64,000 bases of DNA from Apostichopus japonicus (GCF_037975245.1 NC_092568.1:38032501-38096500), one strand, 5' to 3'. Shown: positions 20,001-30,786, counted from the first letter of the stretch. Notes: generated by a model from the sequence alone, not told the origin. Made by a program: numbers and translations.

Positions 20001-20930
20001 TTTGACCTTGGTAAATTGGATTGCAGTCCTTTTTAGTGAATCTTTCAAAACGTCATACCACTGGAGGATATTATTGTCGTAACAAGTCTTCTGTTTTTCT
20101 CGCTCGATGAGATCTCTTATTTCCGAACAGAAGGATGTGTCCTCGAGTATGGAGTTATTAAAGATCCATACACCGGGGCCCCTAGGAAAAAGGGTAAAGT
20201 CAAGTTTAAGTTCAACCATGTCGTGATCAGAATCGGGATAGCGAGAGATGGAGCATGATTTGACGTAGCGAACTAGCTGTTTGTTTAAAAGAAATCTATC
20301 AATCCTGGAAGCGGTTTTGTGGTTGCTGGCTGTTCTTGTAAATTGGATTAAAGAAGGGTGGCGCTCTCTCCAAATATCGACAAGCTCGTATTCCGTCATA
20401 ATAAGTTTCAGAGATTTTCGAGAAGAGTCCGGGTTAGGTGTTGTTGGGTATTTATCCACGTAAGTATTAAGAACGGTATTGAAGTCTCCCGCTAGAATAA
20501 TTGGTTCAGGCACGTTGCGGAGTTTTCTTGAAATATCTTCTAGGAATTGTTTTCGTTCGCTCGGCGTGTTTGGAGCATAGATGTTAAAAACTGTAAAAGA
20601 CTGTCCATCCACAGTAATACTTAATTTTAAAAAGCGACCGTTTATATCCGGTTCGAAGTGGTGTACATCGATATCGCTACCCTTCCTAATTAAACAACTC
20701 GTTCCCCTTCGTCTCGAGGGAGAATAGAAGGAAGATAAAATATCGCCATCCCATTCAAGTTTGGCCTGGTCATGAATTGACTGGTCCCAAAAGGTTTCTT
20801 GTAATAAAACAAGGTCAAATTTGTTTTTAGAAACGTGAGAGAATAACCCTCTTCTTTTATCCTGATTGATCAGTCCGTTGCAATTTAGGCAGGCGAGTAA
20901 AAACATTATAACAGTGAGTGAAAAATACAT
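17058..20930 (-). CDS. LINE ORF2, family 2 copy 4: endonuclease-reverse transcriptase (intact)
   Basis: 1,290-residue polyprotein. The APE-type endonuclease spans about residues 10-245: LNCNGL near 15-20, LLQET with Glu45, FNIYAP near 115, GDFN 148-151, RIDRF near 209, SDH 234-236. The reverse transcriptase spans about 470-780: SPGLDGLTVEF, NWRPISLLN, DQTCCVPGRDI, KIDQLKAFDRVNH, RQGCP and HADD at 700-703. The thumb and connection region follow, then a C-terminal zinc finger (SPLCTLCKNHNETVLHLFVDC order, CX2CX8HX4C). The ATG lies 2 nt after the ORF1 stop, so translation probably depends on reinitiation. By eye it is about half identical to family 1 ORF2 in the conserved blocks. His replaces the usual Tyr/Phe before ADD. 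Confidence 0.93.
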   Translation of the reverse strand: MYFSLTVIMFLLACLNCNGLINQDKRRGLFSHVSKNKFDLVLLQETFWDQSIHDQAKLEWDGDILSSFYSPSRRRGTSCLIRKGSDIDVHHFEPDINGRFLKLSITVDGQSFTVFNIYAPNTPSERKQFLEDISRKLRNVPEPIILAGDFNTVLNTYVDKYPTTPNPDSSRKSLKLIMTEYELVDIWRERHPSLIQFTRTASNHKTASRIDRFLLNKQLVRYVKSCSISRYPDSDHDMVELKLDFTLFPRGPGVWIFNNSILEDTSFCSEIRDLIEREKQKTCYDNNILQWYDVLKDSLKRTAIQFTKVKSRLSRTHQRKLRKQINHERAKAQKYQDYDTTRLRNLEFQLDETTRADIRGAALRSRIKWFEEGERSSKFFLNLEKSRQSKKVMRQILTDEGAIINDQDDIIHEQARFYKMLYTAEPSVSIQREVLLSQLSKTLSEPDSQSCEGDISATELQKSLFDMESSKSPGLDGLTVEFYKEFWDVLGEVFLKLTKEIYKTHEMCNSMKTGLITLIPKKGDLRKLKNWRPISLLNTDYKIITKALANRISRVINCLVSSDQTCCVPGRDIADNVLAMRNIINYVNENKLEGYVLKIDQLKAFDRVNHEYLINVLQRMGFGTTLINWVKILYNDIQGCIKHNGYISDAFHIQRGVRQGCPISAILYVLSAEPFHDAIYKSKSIVGIKFMHHEAKMFQHADDTTFFLSDTSSVKSVQNVINLYEGASGSKCNVEKTELLVLGKGKVRKDEFNFPIRNDFIEVLGVCIGNDKDALERENWKTKTASCCNVLKRWKGRNLSFKGRALVVNSLVVSRLTYLATIIPVPKWVGDSLKESVIEFMWGGKKPCISYNVLLQPVDKGGLNLCDIFLKRDALRMKYICKLLSNSINPMLKSLMLYFLNHYEYMKLGLHVFRILPHSNSMRKLLPYYYEMLSAWKKLTDKKLCPPVNRDEILMQPLFHNPFIINDTYDTLFNRDFIEGGIIFVGDLMYEMIPRRLPAEGIHEAITMANPNCKLNIDDVHDYVTSILKAFPKDWLEQIYSGDKIVSQNDNESLSLTLSCGDTTLDASTVSVRNATDLLREAVSTIPKGEIHWKHVFNDISFEHRWTNVYKGLKAFHDSDLDFRLLHNILFCNDKLYLFKLVDSPLCTLCKNHNETVLHLFVDCKTVNLLWRDIIKKLQKICKINNNDKWRQITILGMELNYKRNETISIDFILNTFKKVVWTTRVSLLNGEKHINIQNFFHNSLRKKIDFLFHYFVKKKEISTFWELFTQGDVILNPLEDGSYEYKFDS

Positions 20931-20932
20931 CG

Positions 20933-22027
20933 TTAATGCTGGTCTAGTGATGGCTGGCGAGGTTGAAAATTACGTGCTTTGGCTAGGTTGGGTGTAGGGT
21001 CGGCTTTCTTTTTGTTGTTTTTCATTTTCCTCGTTTGGACAGTCCAATCGTCATCACTAGAGAGGTTCCGTTTCTGCGAGGTTGAGTTGTCTTCTTTCTC
21101 TGTGTTCTGTGTCGCTGGGTCTGTGGTTTCATTATTTCTCGGTTTCGGTTGGGAGCTATTAATCTTTCGGCTTGGTTTGTTTTCGTTTTCTGCTGGGGTC
21201 TGTTTGTCTGTTTCGATCGTTTCACGTGGCTGGGGGTTGTCCGGGATATCTTGGATTGTTGTATTATCTTGTTCTGCGCAGGCCGAATCATTTGTTTCCA
21301 TTTCTGAGGTATTGTTGTCTTCTTTGGGTGTAGGGGGAGTAGTAGGGCAGTCGAAACTTTTGTGCCCGAATTGCTGGCACCTGTAACATTTCACCCGCGG
21401 GCATTTACTTTCGCTGTGACCCTGCATACCGCATTCTTTGCAAGTATATTGCTTACACTCTCTCATGATATGGTCCGAGCTAAGGCAAATGTTGCATACC
21501 CGGGATTGTCCGTTATGCTTCAATCGAAGATGGACTCCAGATATGAAAATGGAGTACGGAAGGCTCTTTGCGTTGGACGGGAGTTCTAACCTGATATATC
21601 TTATCCCGTTCTCTACATTGGGAAAGTCCTCATAGGTTTTGTGGGTCCATGCGCTCTTGAGTATGCACCCAAATTCTCTAAGCTTATCTGACAGTTCGTC
21701 GTCATCTATGAAAACTGGTACCCCAAACAAACTCACAGTGAGTAGGTTCCTTGTTACCCCTCGTACTTCGTATCCTACACCATCAATCAGTACGCCAGCC
21801 TCCTGTAGAAGCTCTACATCTGTCGTTTCCTTAAGTGTTACGATCCATTGCCCGTTGGAATTCACACAACCGAGAATGTTTTCTTTCCCAATGTCATCAG
21901 ATAGCGCGCGAAGGACATCACGGGCTTCAAATTTATTATCGGTGATACGTACACTGTTGTTTTTCATAACCGCACAGCGTTTCTGTGTGCTGCTTTGAAC
22001 AGCGGTAGTGGATTTCGCGGAATCCAT
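20933..22027 (-). CDS. LINE ORF1, family 2 copy 4: three-CCHC nucleic-acid-binding protein
   Basis: 364 residues. The N-terminal region (about 25-90) resembles family 1 around NSVRITDNKFEARDVL and ENILGCV. A central RRM-like fold is inferred from LLTVSLFGVP and the following alternation to about residue 172. Three CCHC knuckles follow (178-191, 196-209, 214-227), then a low-complexity polar tail and a basic C terminus. Its likely role is coating the element RNA. Stop and ORF2 start are arranged as TAACGATG. Identical in protein sequence to copy 2 although the two elements differ elsewhere, which points to a recent common source or conversion of the 5' half. Confidence 0.92.
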   Translation of the reverse strand: MDSAKSTTAVQSSTQKRCAVMKNNSVRITDNKFEARDVLRALSDDIGKENILGCVNSNGQWIVTLKETTDVELLQEAGVLIDGVGYEVRGVTRNLLTVSLFGVPVFIDDDELSDKLREFGCILKSAWTHKTYEDFPNVENGIRYIRLELPSNAKSLPYSIFISGVHLRLKHNGQSRVCNICLSSDHIMRECKQYTCKECGMQGHSESKCPRVKCYRCQQFGHKSFDCPTTPPTPKEDNNTSEMETNDSACAEQDNTTIQDIPDNPQPRETIETDKQTPAENENKPSRKINSSQPKPRNNETTDPATQNTEKEDNSTSQKRNLSSDDDWTVQTRKMKNNKKKADPTPNLAKARNFQPRQPSLDQH

Positions 22028-22226
22028 GCTCGTTGAGGTGAAGACCGCGTGCGTCGGAGACGCAGCGGAGTGACACGAAAAATGCAGTCAAAACACAAAT
22101 TATTCACCAAAAATCCTAAATAGAACAACTAAAATGTCCGCTGATCACAAACACATCAGCCGATGGCCACGGTTTCGAAAAAGAACGGAAGGAGAGGGGT
22201 AAAAAATACGAACAAACACGAGAACG

Positions 22227-22238
22227 ACGAGAACCGGT
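22227..22238 (-). repeat. Target-site duplication, LINE copy 4 (5' side)
   Basis: ACCGGTTCTCGT, identical to 16856-16867. Confidence 0.92.
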
Positions 22239-22264
22239 ATATTCAACGTGATATGGTCGTAGAC
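22227..22264 (-). pseudogene. 5S rRNA 5' fragment (nt 1-38) upstream of LINE copy 4
   Basis: Partner of 16774-16867. The last interrupted gene before the intact array. Confidence 0.94.
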
Positions 22265-22994
22265 ATTAGAAAGATGAAATTTAAGCTTTTTATACCCGCC
22301 CGCCCCGAGACTTATTTTGCAAAGTTGAATATTCAACTCTAGACCACCTATATGGTTACTTATCCCATTAAACTAAACAATGTACATTGTGTTATATGAC
22401 TTGAGAAGCTATATGGTAGCATATACGCCCGGATATGATTGCCCCGATGACTGACGCACGCACGCACACTCACCGTACTGAGAGTCTGAAGCTAGCTACG
22501 TTCGTCCGACTTGTGAACAAACCTCTTAACATAGTGTTCGTACGCTGCTCATGGGAAGCCTAAAGTGGTCTAAAATTGCCTCAATCGACCTAATTTCTGC
22601 ATCACATTTACTTCCCTTTGTGTACTCCGACATCCAAGCCACAAAAAACGAGAGATTTTGTTTGAGAACATATCAAGAAAGATGTTCTCCTGTTTCTTTT
22701 CGGCACTTTTCCTGAGGGAGAACACTCGTGCAGCGTGCATGCATGCGGAATGATATATAGCCCTAATGATACACTTGTCTCGAATTAAAGGGAGCTGGAG
22801 AAAAACTTGTGATTGCAATGACAGGACACAACAATAGTGGTATATCATGGCAAGTCAATGTCTTCAACGGTGGTGGTGGTGGGGGGGGGGGATAGGGAGG
22901 GGGAAAAACTTTTCATAACAATGACAGGATAAAACAATAGTGACAAAGAAATAAAGAAAGAAAGGGGTGCGGTTGTGGGTGAGGAAAAATGAAA

Positions 22995-23114
22995 AAGTCT
23001 ACGGCACCTAGTATTCCCAGGCGGTCACCCATCCAAGTACTGACTAGGCTCGACGCTGCTTGACTTCGGTGATCGGACGAGAACCGGTATATTCAACGTG
23101 ATATGGTCGTAGAC
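22995..23114 (-). rRNA. 5S ribosomal RNA
   Basis: First complete gene right of the LINE cluster. Structural RNA of the large ribosomal subunit, made by Pol III. The 5' GUCUACG pairs exactly with the 3' CGUAGAC to form helix I. Internal A box AGTCAAGCAGCG (nt 50-61) and C box TGGATGGGTGACCG (nt 80-93) are present, and a T5 terminator follows. The two 3' U residues are included by convention. Confidence 0.97.
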
Positions 23115-23849
23115 ATTAGAAAGATGAAATTTAAGCTTTTTATACCCGCCCGCCCCGAGACTTATTTTGCAAAGTTGAATATTCAACTCTAGACCACCTA
23201 TATGGTTACTTATCCCATTAAACTAAACAATGTACATTGTGTTATATGACTTGAGAAGCTATATGGTAGCATATACGCCCGGATATGATTGCCCCGATGA
23301 CTGACGCACGCACGCACACTCACCGTACTGAGAGTCTGAAGCTAGCTACGTTCGTCCGACTTGTGAACAAACCTCTTAACATAGTGTTCGTACGCTGCTC
23401 ATGGGAAGCCTAAAGTGGTCTAAAATTGCCTCAATCGACCTAATTTCTGCATCACATTTACTTCCCTTTGTGTACTCCGACATCCAAGCCACAAAAAACG
23501 AGAGATTTTGTTTGAGAACATATCAAGAAAGATGTTCTCCTGTTTCTTTTCGGCACTTTTCCTGAGGGAGAACACTCGTGCAGCGTGCATGCATGCGGAA
23601 TGATATATAGCCCTAATGATACACTTGTCTCGAATTAAAGGGAGCTGGAGAAAAACTTGTGATTGCAATGACAGGACACAACAATAGTGGTATATCATGG
23701 CAAGTCAATGTCTTCAACGGTGGTGGTGGTGGGGGGGGGGGGGGGGTTTGGGAGGGGGAAAAACTTTTCATAACAATGACAGGATAAAACAATAGTGACA
23801 AAGAAATAAAGAAAGAAAGGGGTGCGGTTGTGGGTGAGGAAAAATGAAA

Positions 23850-23969
23850 AAGTCTACGGCACCTAGTATTCCCAGGCGGTCACCCATCCAAGTACTGACT
23901 AGGCTCGACGCTGCTTGACTTCGGTGATCGGACGAGAACCGGTATATTCAACGTGATATGGTCGTAGAC
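23850..23969 (-). rRNA. 5S ribosomal RNA
   Basis: 855 bp from the previous gene. Matches the array consensus; the spacer between has a long G-tract. Confidence 0.97.
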
Positions 23970-24701
23970 ATTAGAAAGATGAAATTTAAGCTTTTTATAC
24001 CCGCCCGCCCCGAGACTTATTTTGCAAAGTTGAATATTCAACTCTAGACCACCTATATGGTTACTTATCCCATTAAACTAAACAATGTACATTGTGTTAT
24101 ATGACTTGAGAAGCTATATGGTAGCATATACGCCCGGATATGATTGCCCCGATGACTGACGCACGCACGCACACTCACCGTACTGAGAGTCTGAAGCTAG
24201 CTACGTTCGTCCGACTTGTGAACAAACCTCTTAACATAGTGTTCGTACGCTGCTCATGGGAAGCCTAAAGTGGTCTAAAATTGCCTCAATCGACCTAATT
24301 TCTGCATCACATTTACTTCCCTTTGTGTACTCCGACATCCAAGCCACAAAAAACGAGAGATTTTGTTTGAGAACATATCAAGAAAGATGTTCTCCTGTTT
24401 CTTTTCGGCACTTTTCCTGAGGGAGAACACTCGTGCAGCGTGCATGCATGCGGAATGATATATAGCCCTAATGATACACTTGTCTCGAATTAAAGGGAGC
24501 TGGAGAAAAACTTGTGATTGCAATGACAGGACACAACAATAGTGGTATATCATGGCAAGTCAATGTCTTCAACGGTGGTGGTGGTGGGGGGGGGGGGGTT
24601 TGGGAGGGGGAAAAACTTTTCATAACAATGACAGGATAAAACAATAGTGACAAAGAAATAAAGAAAGAAAGGGGTGCGGTTGTGGGTGAGGAAAAATGAA
24701 A

Positions 24702-24821
24702 AAGTCTACGGCACCTAGTATTCCCAGGCGGTCACCCATCCAAGTACTGACTAGGCTCGACGCTGCTTGACTTCGGTGATCGGACGAGAACCGGTATATT
24801 CAACGTGATATGGTCGTAGAC
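24702..24821 (-). rRNA. 5S ribosomal RNA
   Basis: 852 bp from the previous gene. Consensus sequence. Confidence 0.97.
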
Positions 24822-25552
24822 ATTAGAAAGATGAAATTTAAGCTTTTTATACCCGCCCGCCCCGAGACTTATTTTGCAAAGTTGAATATTCAACTCTAGA
24901 CCACCTATATGGTTACTTATCCCATTAAACTAAACAATGTACATTGTGTTATATGACTTGAGAAGCTATATGGTAGCATATACGCCCGGATATGATTGCC
25001 CCGATGACTGACGCACGCACGCACACTCACCGTACTGAGAGTCTGAAGCTAGCTACGTTCGTCCGACTTGTGAACAAACCTCTTAACATAGTGTTCGTAC
25101 GCTGCTCATGGGAAGCCTAAAGTGGTCTAAAATTGCCTCAATCGACCTAATTTCTGCATCACATTTACTTCCCTTTGTGTACTCCGACATCCAAGCCACA
25201 AAAAACGAGAGATTTTGTTTGAGAACATATCAAGAAAGATGTTCTCCTGTTTCTTTTCGGCACTTTTCCTGAGGGAGAACACTCGTGCAGCGTGCATGCA
25301 TGCGGAATGATATATAGCCCTAATGATACACTTGTCTCGAATTAAAGGGAGCTGGAGAAAAACTTGTGATTGCAATGACAGGACACAACAATAGTGGTAT
25401 ATCATGGCAAGTCAATGTCTTCAACGGTGGTGGTGGTGGGGGGGGGGGGTTTGGGAGGGGGAAAAACTTTTCATAACAATGACAGGATAAAACAATAGTG
25501 ACAAAGAAATAAAGAAAGAAAGGGGTGCGGTTGTGGGTGAGGAAAAATGAAA

Positions 25553-25672
25553 AAGTCTACGGCACCTAGTATTCCCAGGCGGTCACCCATCCAAGTACTG
25601 ACTAGGCTCGACGCTGCTTGACTTCGGTGATCGGACGAGAACCGGTATATTCAACGTGATATGGTCGTAGAC
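25553..25672 (-). rRNA. 5S ribosomal RNA
   Basis: 851 bp from the previous gene. Consensus sequence. Confidence 0.97.
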
Positions 25673-26406
25673 ATTAGAAAGATGAAATTTAAGCTTTTTA
25701 TACCCGCCCGCCCCGAGACTTATTTTGCAAAGTTGAATATTCAACTCTAGACCACCTATATGGTTACTTATCCCATTAAACTAAACAATGTACATTGTGT
25801 TATATGACTTGAGAAGCTATATGGTAGCATATACGCCCGGATATGATTGCCCCGATGACTGACGCACGCACGCACACTCACCGTACTGAGAGTCTGAAGC
25901 TAGCTACGTTCGTCCGACTTGTGAACAAACCTCTTAACATAGTGTTCGTACGCTGCTCATGGGAAGCCTAAAGTGGTCTAAAATTGCCTCAATCGACCTA
26001 ATTTCTGCATCACATTTACTTCCCTTTGTGTACTCCGACATCCAAGCCACAAAAAACGAGAGATTTTGTTTGAGAACATATCAAGAAAGATGTTCTCCTG
26101 TTTCTTTTCGGCACTTTTCCTGAGGGAGAACACTCGTGCAGCGTGCATGCATGCGGAATGATATATAGCCCTAATGATACACTTGTCTCGAATTAAAGGG
26201 AGCTGGAGAAAAACTTGTGATTGCAATGACAGGACACAACAATAGTGGTATATCATGGCAAGTCAATGTCTTCAACGGTGGTGGTGGTGGGGGGGGGGGG
26301 GGGTTTGGGAGGGGGAAAAACTTTTCATAACAATGACAGGATAAAACAATAGTGACAAAGAAATAAAGAAAGAAAGGGGTGCGGTTGTGGGTGAGGAAAA
26401 ATGAAA

Positions 26407-26526
26407 AAGTCTACGGCACCTAGTATTCCCAGGCGGTCACCCATCCAAGTACTGACTAGGCTCGACGCTGCTTGACTTCGGTGATCGGACGAGAACCGGT
26501 ATATTCAACGTGATATGGTCGTAGAC
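26407..26526 (-). rRNA. 5S ribosomal RNA
   Basis: 854 bp from the previous gene. Consensus sequence. Confidence 0.97.
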
Positions 26527-27257
26527 ATTAGAAAGATGAAATTTAAGCTTTTTATACCCGCCCGCCCCGAGACTTATTTTGCAAAGTTGAATATTCAACT
26601 CTAGACCACCTATATGGTTACTTATCCCATTAAACTAAACAATGTACATTGTGTTATATGACTTGAGAAGCTATATGGTAGCATATACGCCCGGATATGA
26701 TTGCCCCGATGACTGACGCACGCACGCACACTCACCGTACTGAGAGTCTGAAGCTAGCTACGTTCGTCCGACTTGTGAACAAACCTCTTAACATAGTGTT
26801 CGTACGCTGCTCATGGGAAGCCTAAAGTGGTCTAAAATTGCCTCAATCGACCTAATTTCTGCATCACATTTACTTCCCTTTGTGTACTCCGACATCCAAG
26901 CCACAAAAAACGAGAGATTTTGTTTGAGAACATATCAAGAAAGATGTTCTCCTGTTTCTTTTCGGCACTTTTCCTGAGGGAGAACACTCGTGCAGCGTGC
27001 ATGCATGCGGAATGATATATAGCCCTAATGATACACTTGTCTCGAATTAAAGGGAGCTGGAGAAAAACTTGTGATTGCAATGACAGGACACAACAATAGT
27101 GGTATATCATGGCAAGTCAATGTCTTCAACGGTGGTGGTGGTGGGGGGGGGGGGTTTGGGAGGGGGAAAAACTTTTCATAACAATGACAGGATAAAACAA
27201 TAGTGACAAAGAAATAAAGAAAGAAAGGGGTGCGGTTGTGGGTGAGGAAAAATGAAA

Positions 27258-27377
27258 AAGTCTACGGCACCTAGTATTCCCAGGCGGTCACCCATCCAAG
27301 TACTGACTAGGCTCGACGCTGCTTGACTTCGGTGATCGGACGAGAACCGGTATATTCAACGTGATATGGTCGTAGAC
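27258..27377 (-). rRNA. 5S ribosomal RNA
   Basis: 851 bp from the previous gene. Consensus sequence. Confidence 0.97.
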
Positions 27378-28110
27378 ATTAGAAAGATGAAATTTAAGCT
27401 TTTTATACCCGCCCGCCCCGAGACTTATTTTGCAAAGTTGAATATTCAACTCTAGACCACCTATATGGTTACTTATCCCATTAAACTAAACAATGTACAT
27501 TGTGTTATATGACTTGAGAAGCTATATGGTAGCATATACGCCCGGATATGATTGCCCCGATGACTGACGCACGCACGCACACTCACCGTACTGAGAGTCT
27601 GAAGCTAGCTACGTTCGTCCGACTTGTGAACAAACCTCTTAACATAGTGTTCGTACGCTGCTCATGGGAAGCCTAAAGTGGTCTAAAATTGCCTCAATCG
27701 ACCTAATTTCTGCATCACATTTACTTCCCTTTGTGTACTCCGACATCCAAGCCACAAAAAACGAGAGATTTTGTTTGAGAACATATCAAGAAAGATGTTC
27801 TCCTGTTTCTTTTCGGCACTTTTCCTGAGGGAGAACACTCGTGCAGCGTGCATGCATGCGGAATGATATATAGCCCTAATGATACACTTGTCTCGAATTA
27901 AAGGGAGCTGGAGAAAAACTTGTGATTGCAATGACAGGACACAACAATAGTGGTATATCATGGCAAGTCAATGTCTTCAACGGTGGTGGTGGTGGGGGGG
28001 GGGGGGGTTTGGGAGGGGGAAAAACTTTTCATAACAATGACAGGATAAAACAATAGTGACAAAGAAATAAAGAAAGAAAGGGGTGCGGTTGTGGGTGAGG
28101 AAAAATGAAA

Positions 28111-28230
28111 AAGTCTACGGCACCTAGTATTCCCAGGCGGTCACCCATCCAAGTACTGACTAGGCTCGACGCTGCTTGACTTCGGTGATCGGACGAGAAC
28201 CGGTATATTCAACGTGATATGGTCGTAGAC
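28111..28230 (-). rRNA. 5S ribosomal RNA
   Basis: 853 bp from the previous gene. Consensus sequence. Confidence 0.97.
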
Positions 28231-28963
28231 ATTAGAAAGATGAAATTTAAGCTTTTTATACCCGCCCGCCCCGAGACTTATTTTGCAAAGTTGAATATTC
28301 AACTCTAGACCACCTATATGGTTACTTATCCCATTAAACTAAACAATGTACATTGTGTTATATGACTTGAGAAGCTATATGGTAGCATATACGCCCGGAT
28401 ATGATTGCCCCGATGACTGACGCACGCACGCACACTCACCGTACTGAGAGTCTGAAGCTAGCTACGTTCGTCCGACTTGTGAACAAACCTCTTAACATAG
28501 TGTTCGTACGCTGCTCATGGGAAGCCTAAAGTGGTCTAAAATTGCCTCAATCGACCTAATTTCTGCATCACATTTACTTCCCTTTGTGTACTCCGACATC
28601 CAAGCCACAAAAAACGAGAGATTTTGTTTGAGAACATATCAAGAAAGATGTTCTCCTGTTTCTTTTCGGCACTTTTCCTGAGGGAGAACACTCGTGCAGC
28701 GTGCATGCATGCGGAATGATATATAGCCCTAATGATACACTTGTCTCGAATTAAAGGGAGCTGGAGAAAAACTTGTGATTGCAATGACAGGACACAACAA
28801 TAGTGGTATATCATGGCAAGTCAATGTCTTCAACGGTGGTGGTGGTGGGGGGGGGGGGGGTTTGGGAGGGGGAAAAACTTTTCATAACAATGACAGGATA
28901 AAACAATAGTGACAAAGAAATAAAGAAAGAAAGGGGTGCGGTTGTGGGTGAGGAAAAATGAAA

Positions 28964-29083
28964 AAGTCTACGGCACCTAGTATTCCCAGGCGGTCACCCA
29001 TCCAAGTACTGACTAGGCTCGACGCTGCTTGACTTCGGTGATCGGACGAGAACCGGTATATTCAACGTGATATGGTCGTAGAC
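28964..29083 (-). rRNA. 5S ribosomal RNA
   Basis: 853 bp from the previous gene. Consensus sequence. Confidence 0.97.
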
Positions 29084-29815
29084 ATTAGAAAGATGAAATT
29101 TAAGCTTTTTATACCCGCCCGCCCCGAGACTTATTTTGCAAAGTTGAATATTCAACTCTAGACCACCTATATGGTTACTTATCCCATTAAACTAAACAAT
29201 GTACATTGTGTTATATGACTTGAGAAGCTATATGGTAGCATATACGCCCGGATATGATTGCCCCGATGACTGACGCACGCACGCACACTCACCGTACTGA
29301 GAGTCTGAAGCTAGCTACGTTCGTCCGACTTGTGAACAAACCTCTTAACATAGTGTTCGTACGCTGCTCATGGGAAGCCTAAAGTGGTCTAAAATTGCCT
29401 CAATCGACCTAATTTCTGCATCACATTTACTTCCCTTTGTGTACTCCGACATCCAAGCCACAAAAAACGAGAGATTTTGTTTGAGAACATATCAAGAAAG
29501 ATGTTCTCCTGTTTCTTTTCGGCACTTTTCCTGAGGGAGAACACTCGTGCAGCGTGCATGCATGCGGAATGATATATAGCCCTAATGATACACTTGTCTC
29601 GAATTAAAGGGAGCTGGAGAAAAACTTGTGATTGCAATGACAGGACACAACAATAGTGGTATATCATGGCAAGTCAATGTCTTCAACGGTGGTGGTGGTG
29701 GGGGGGGGGGGGGTTGGGAGGGGGAAAAACTTTTCATAACAATGACAGGATAAAACAATAGTGACAAAGAAATAAAGAAAGAAAGGGGTGCGGTTGTGGG
29801 TGAGGAAAAATGAAA

Positions 29816-29935
29816 AAGTCTACGGCACCTAGTATTCCCAGGCGGTCACCCATCCAAGTACTGACTAGGCTCGACGCTGCTTGACTTCGGTGATCGGACG
29901 AGAACCGGTATATTCAACGTGATATGGTCGTAGAC
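29816..29935 (-). rRNA. 5S ribosomal RNA
   Basis: 852 bp from the previous gene. Its 3'-side spacer has TTGGGAGG (one T fewer) after the G-tract. Confidence 0.97.
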
Positions 29936-30666
29936 ATTAGAAAGATGAAATTTAAGCTTTTTATACCCGCCCGCCCCGAGACTTATTTTGCAAAGTTGAA
30001 TATTCAACTCTAGACCACCTATATGGTTACTTATCCCATTAAACTAAACAATGTACATTGTGTTATATGACTTGAGAAGCTATATGGTAGCATATACGCC
30101 CGGATATGATTGCCCCGATGACTGACGCACGCACGCACACTCACCGTACTGAGAGTCTGAAGCTAGCTACGTTCGTCCGACTTGTGAACAAACCTCTTAA
30201 CATAGTGTTCGTACGCTGCTCATGGGAAGCCTAAAGTGGTCTAAAATTGCCTCAATCGACCTAATTTCTGCATCACATTTACTTCCCTTTGTGTACTCCG
30301 ACATCCAAGCCACAAAAAACGAGAGATTTTGTTTGAGAACATATCAAGAAAGATGTTCTCCTGTTTCTTTTCGGCACTTTTCCTGAGGGAGAACACTCGT
30401 GCAGCGTGCATGCATGCGGAATGATATATAGCCCTAATGATACACTTGTCTCGAATTAAAGGGAGCTGGAGAAAAACTTGTGATTGCAATGACAGGACAC
30501 AACAATAGTGGTATATCATGGCAAGTCAATGTCTTCAACGGTGGTGGTGGTGGGGGGGGGGGGTTTGGGAGGGGGAAAAACTTTTCATAACAATGACAGG
30601 ATAAAACAATAGTGACAAAGAAATAAAGAAAGAAAGGGGTGCGGTTGTGGGTGAGGAAAAATGAAA

Positions 30667-30786
30667 AAGTCTACGGCACCTAGTATTCCCAGGCGGTCAC
30701 CCATCCAAGTACTGACTAGGCTCGACGCTGCTTGACTTCGGTGATCGGACGAGAACCGGTATATTCAACGTGATATGGTCGTAGAC
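30667..30786 (-). rRNA. 5S ribosomal RNA
   Basis: 851 bp from the previous gene. Consensus sequence. Confidence 0.97.

Larger units (their letters stand above)
16868..22226 (-). mobile_element. Tx1/L1-like LINE, family 2, copy 4 (full length, looks intact)
   Basis: A full-length family 2 element of about 5,359 bp on the minus strand, in a 5S gene at the same nucleotide as the other three, with exact 12-bp target duplications. 5' to 3': a UTR of about 200 nt, ORF1 (20933-22027), a 2-nt gap, ORF2 (17058-20930), a 3' UTR of about 170 nt with a terminal hairpin, and an A tail of about 21 nt. Both ORFs are open and all expected catalytic motifs are present, making it the best candidate here for a retrotransposition-competent copy. 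This is the last insertion before a long uninterrupted array. Confidence 0.94.

Noticed and set aside
1-22226. LTR retroelement or DNA transposon
   Set aside because: No long terminal repeats, no inverted terminal repeats and no integrase or transposase. Poly(A) tail, short target duplications and the APE-RT order identify LINEs.
22570-22848. A 92-codon open frame (MIYHYCCVLSLQ start) in nearly every spacer, on the 5S strand
   Set aside because: Its conservation follows from homogenisation of the whole spacer. One- and two-base indels truncate or refuse it in several units (near 35411, 36187, 39768, 52554, 54260, 61285), with no sign of selection on frame. No recognisable domain.
23115-23849. 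tRNA gene in the spacer
   Set aside because: No B box (GGTTCGANTCC-like) or cloverleaf found on either strand by eye.
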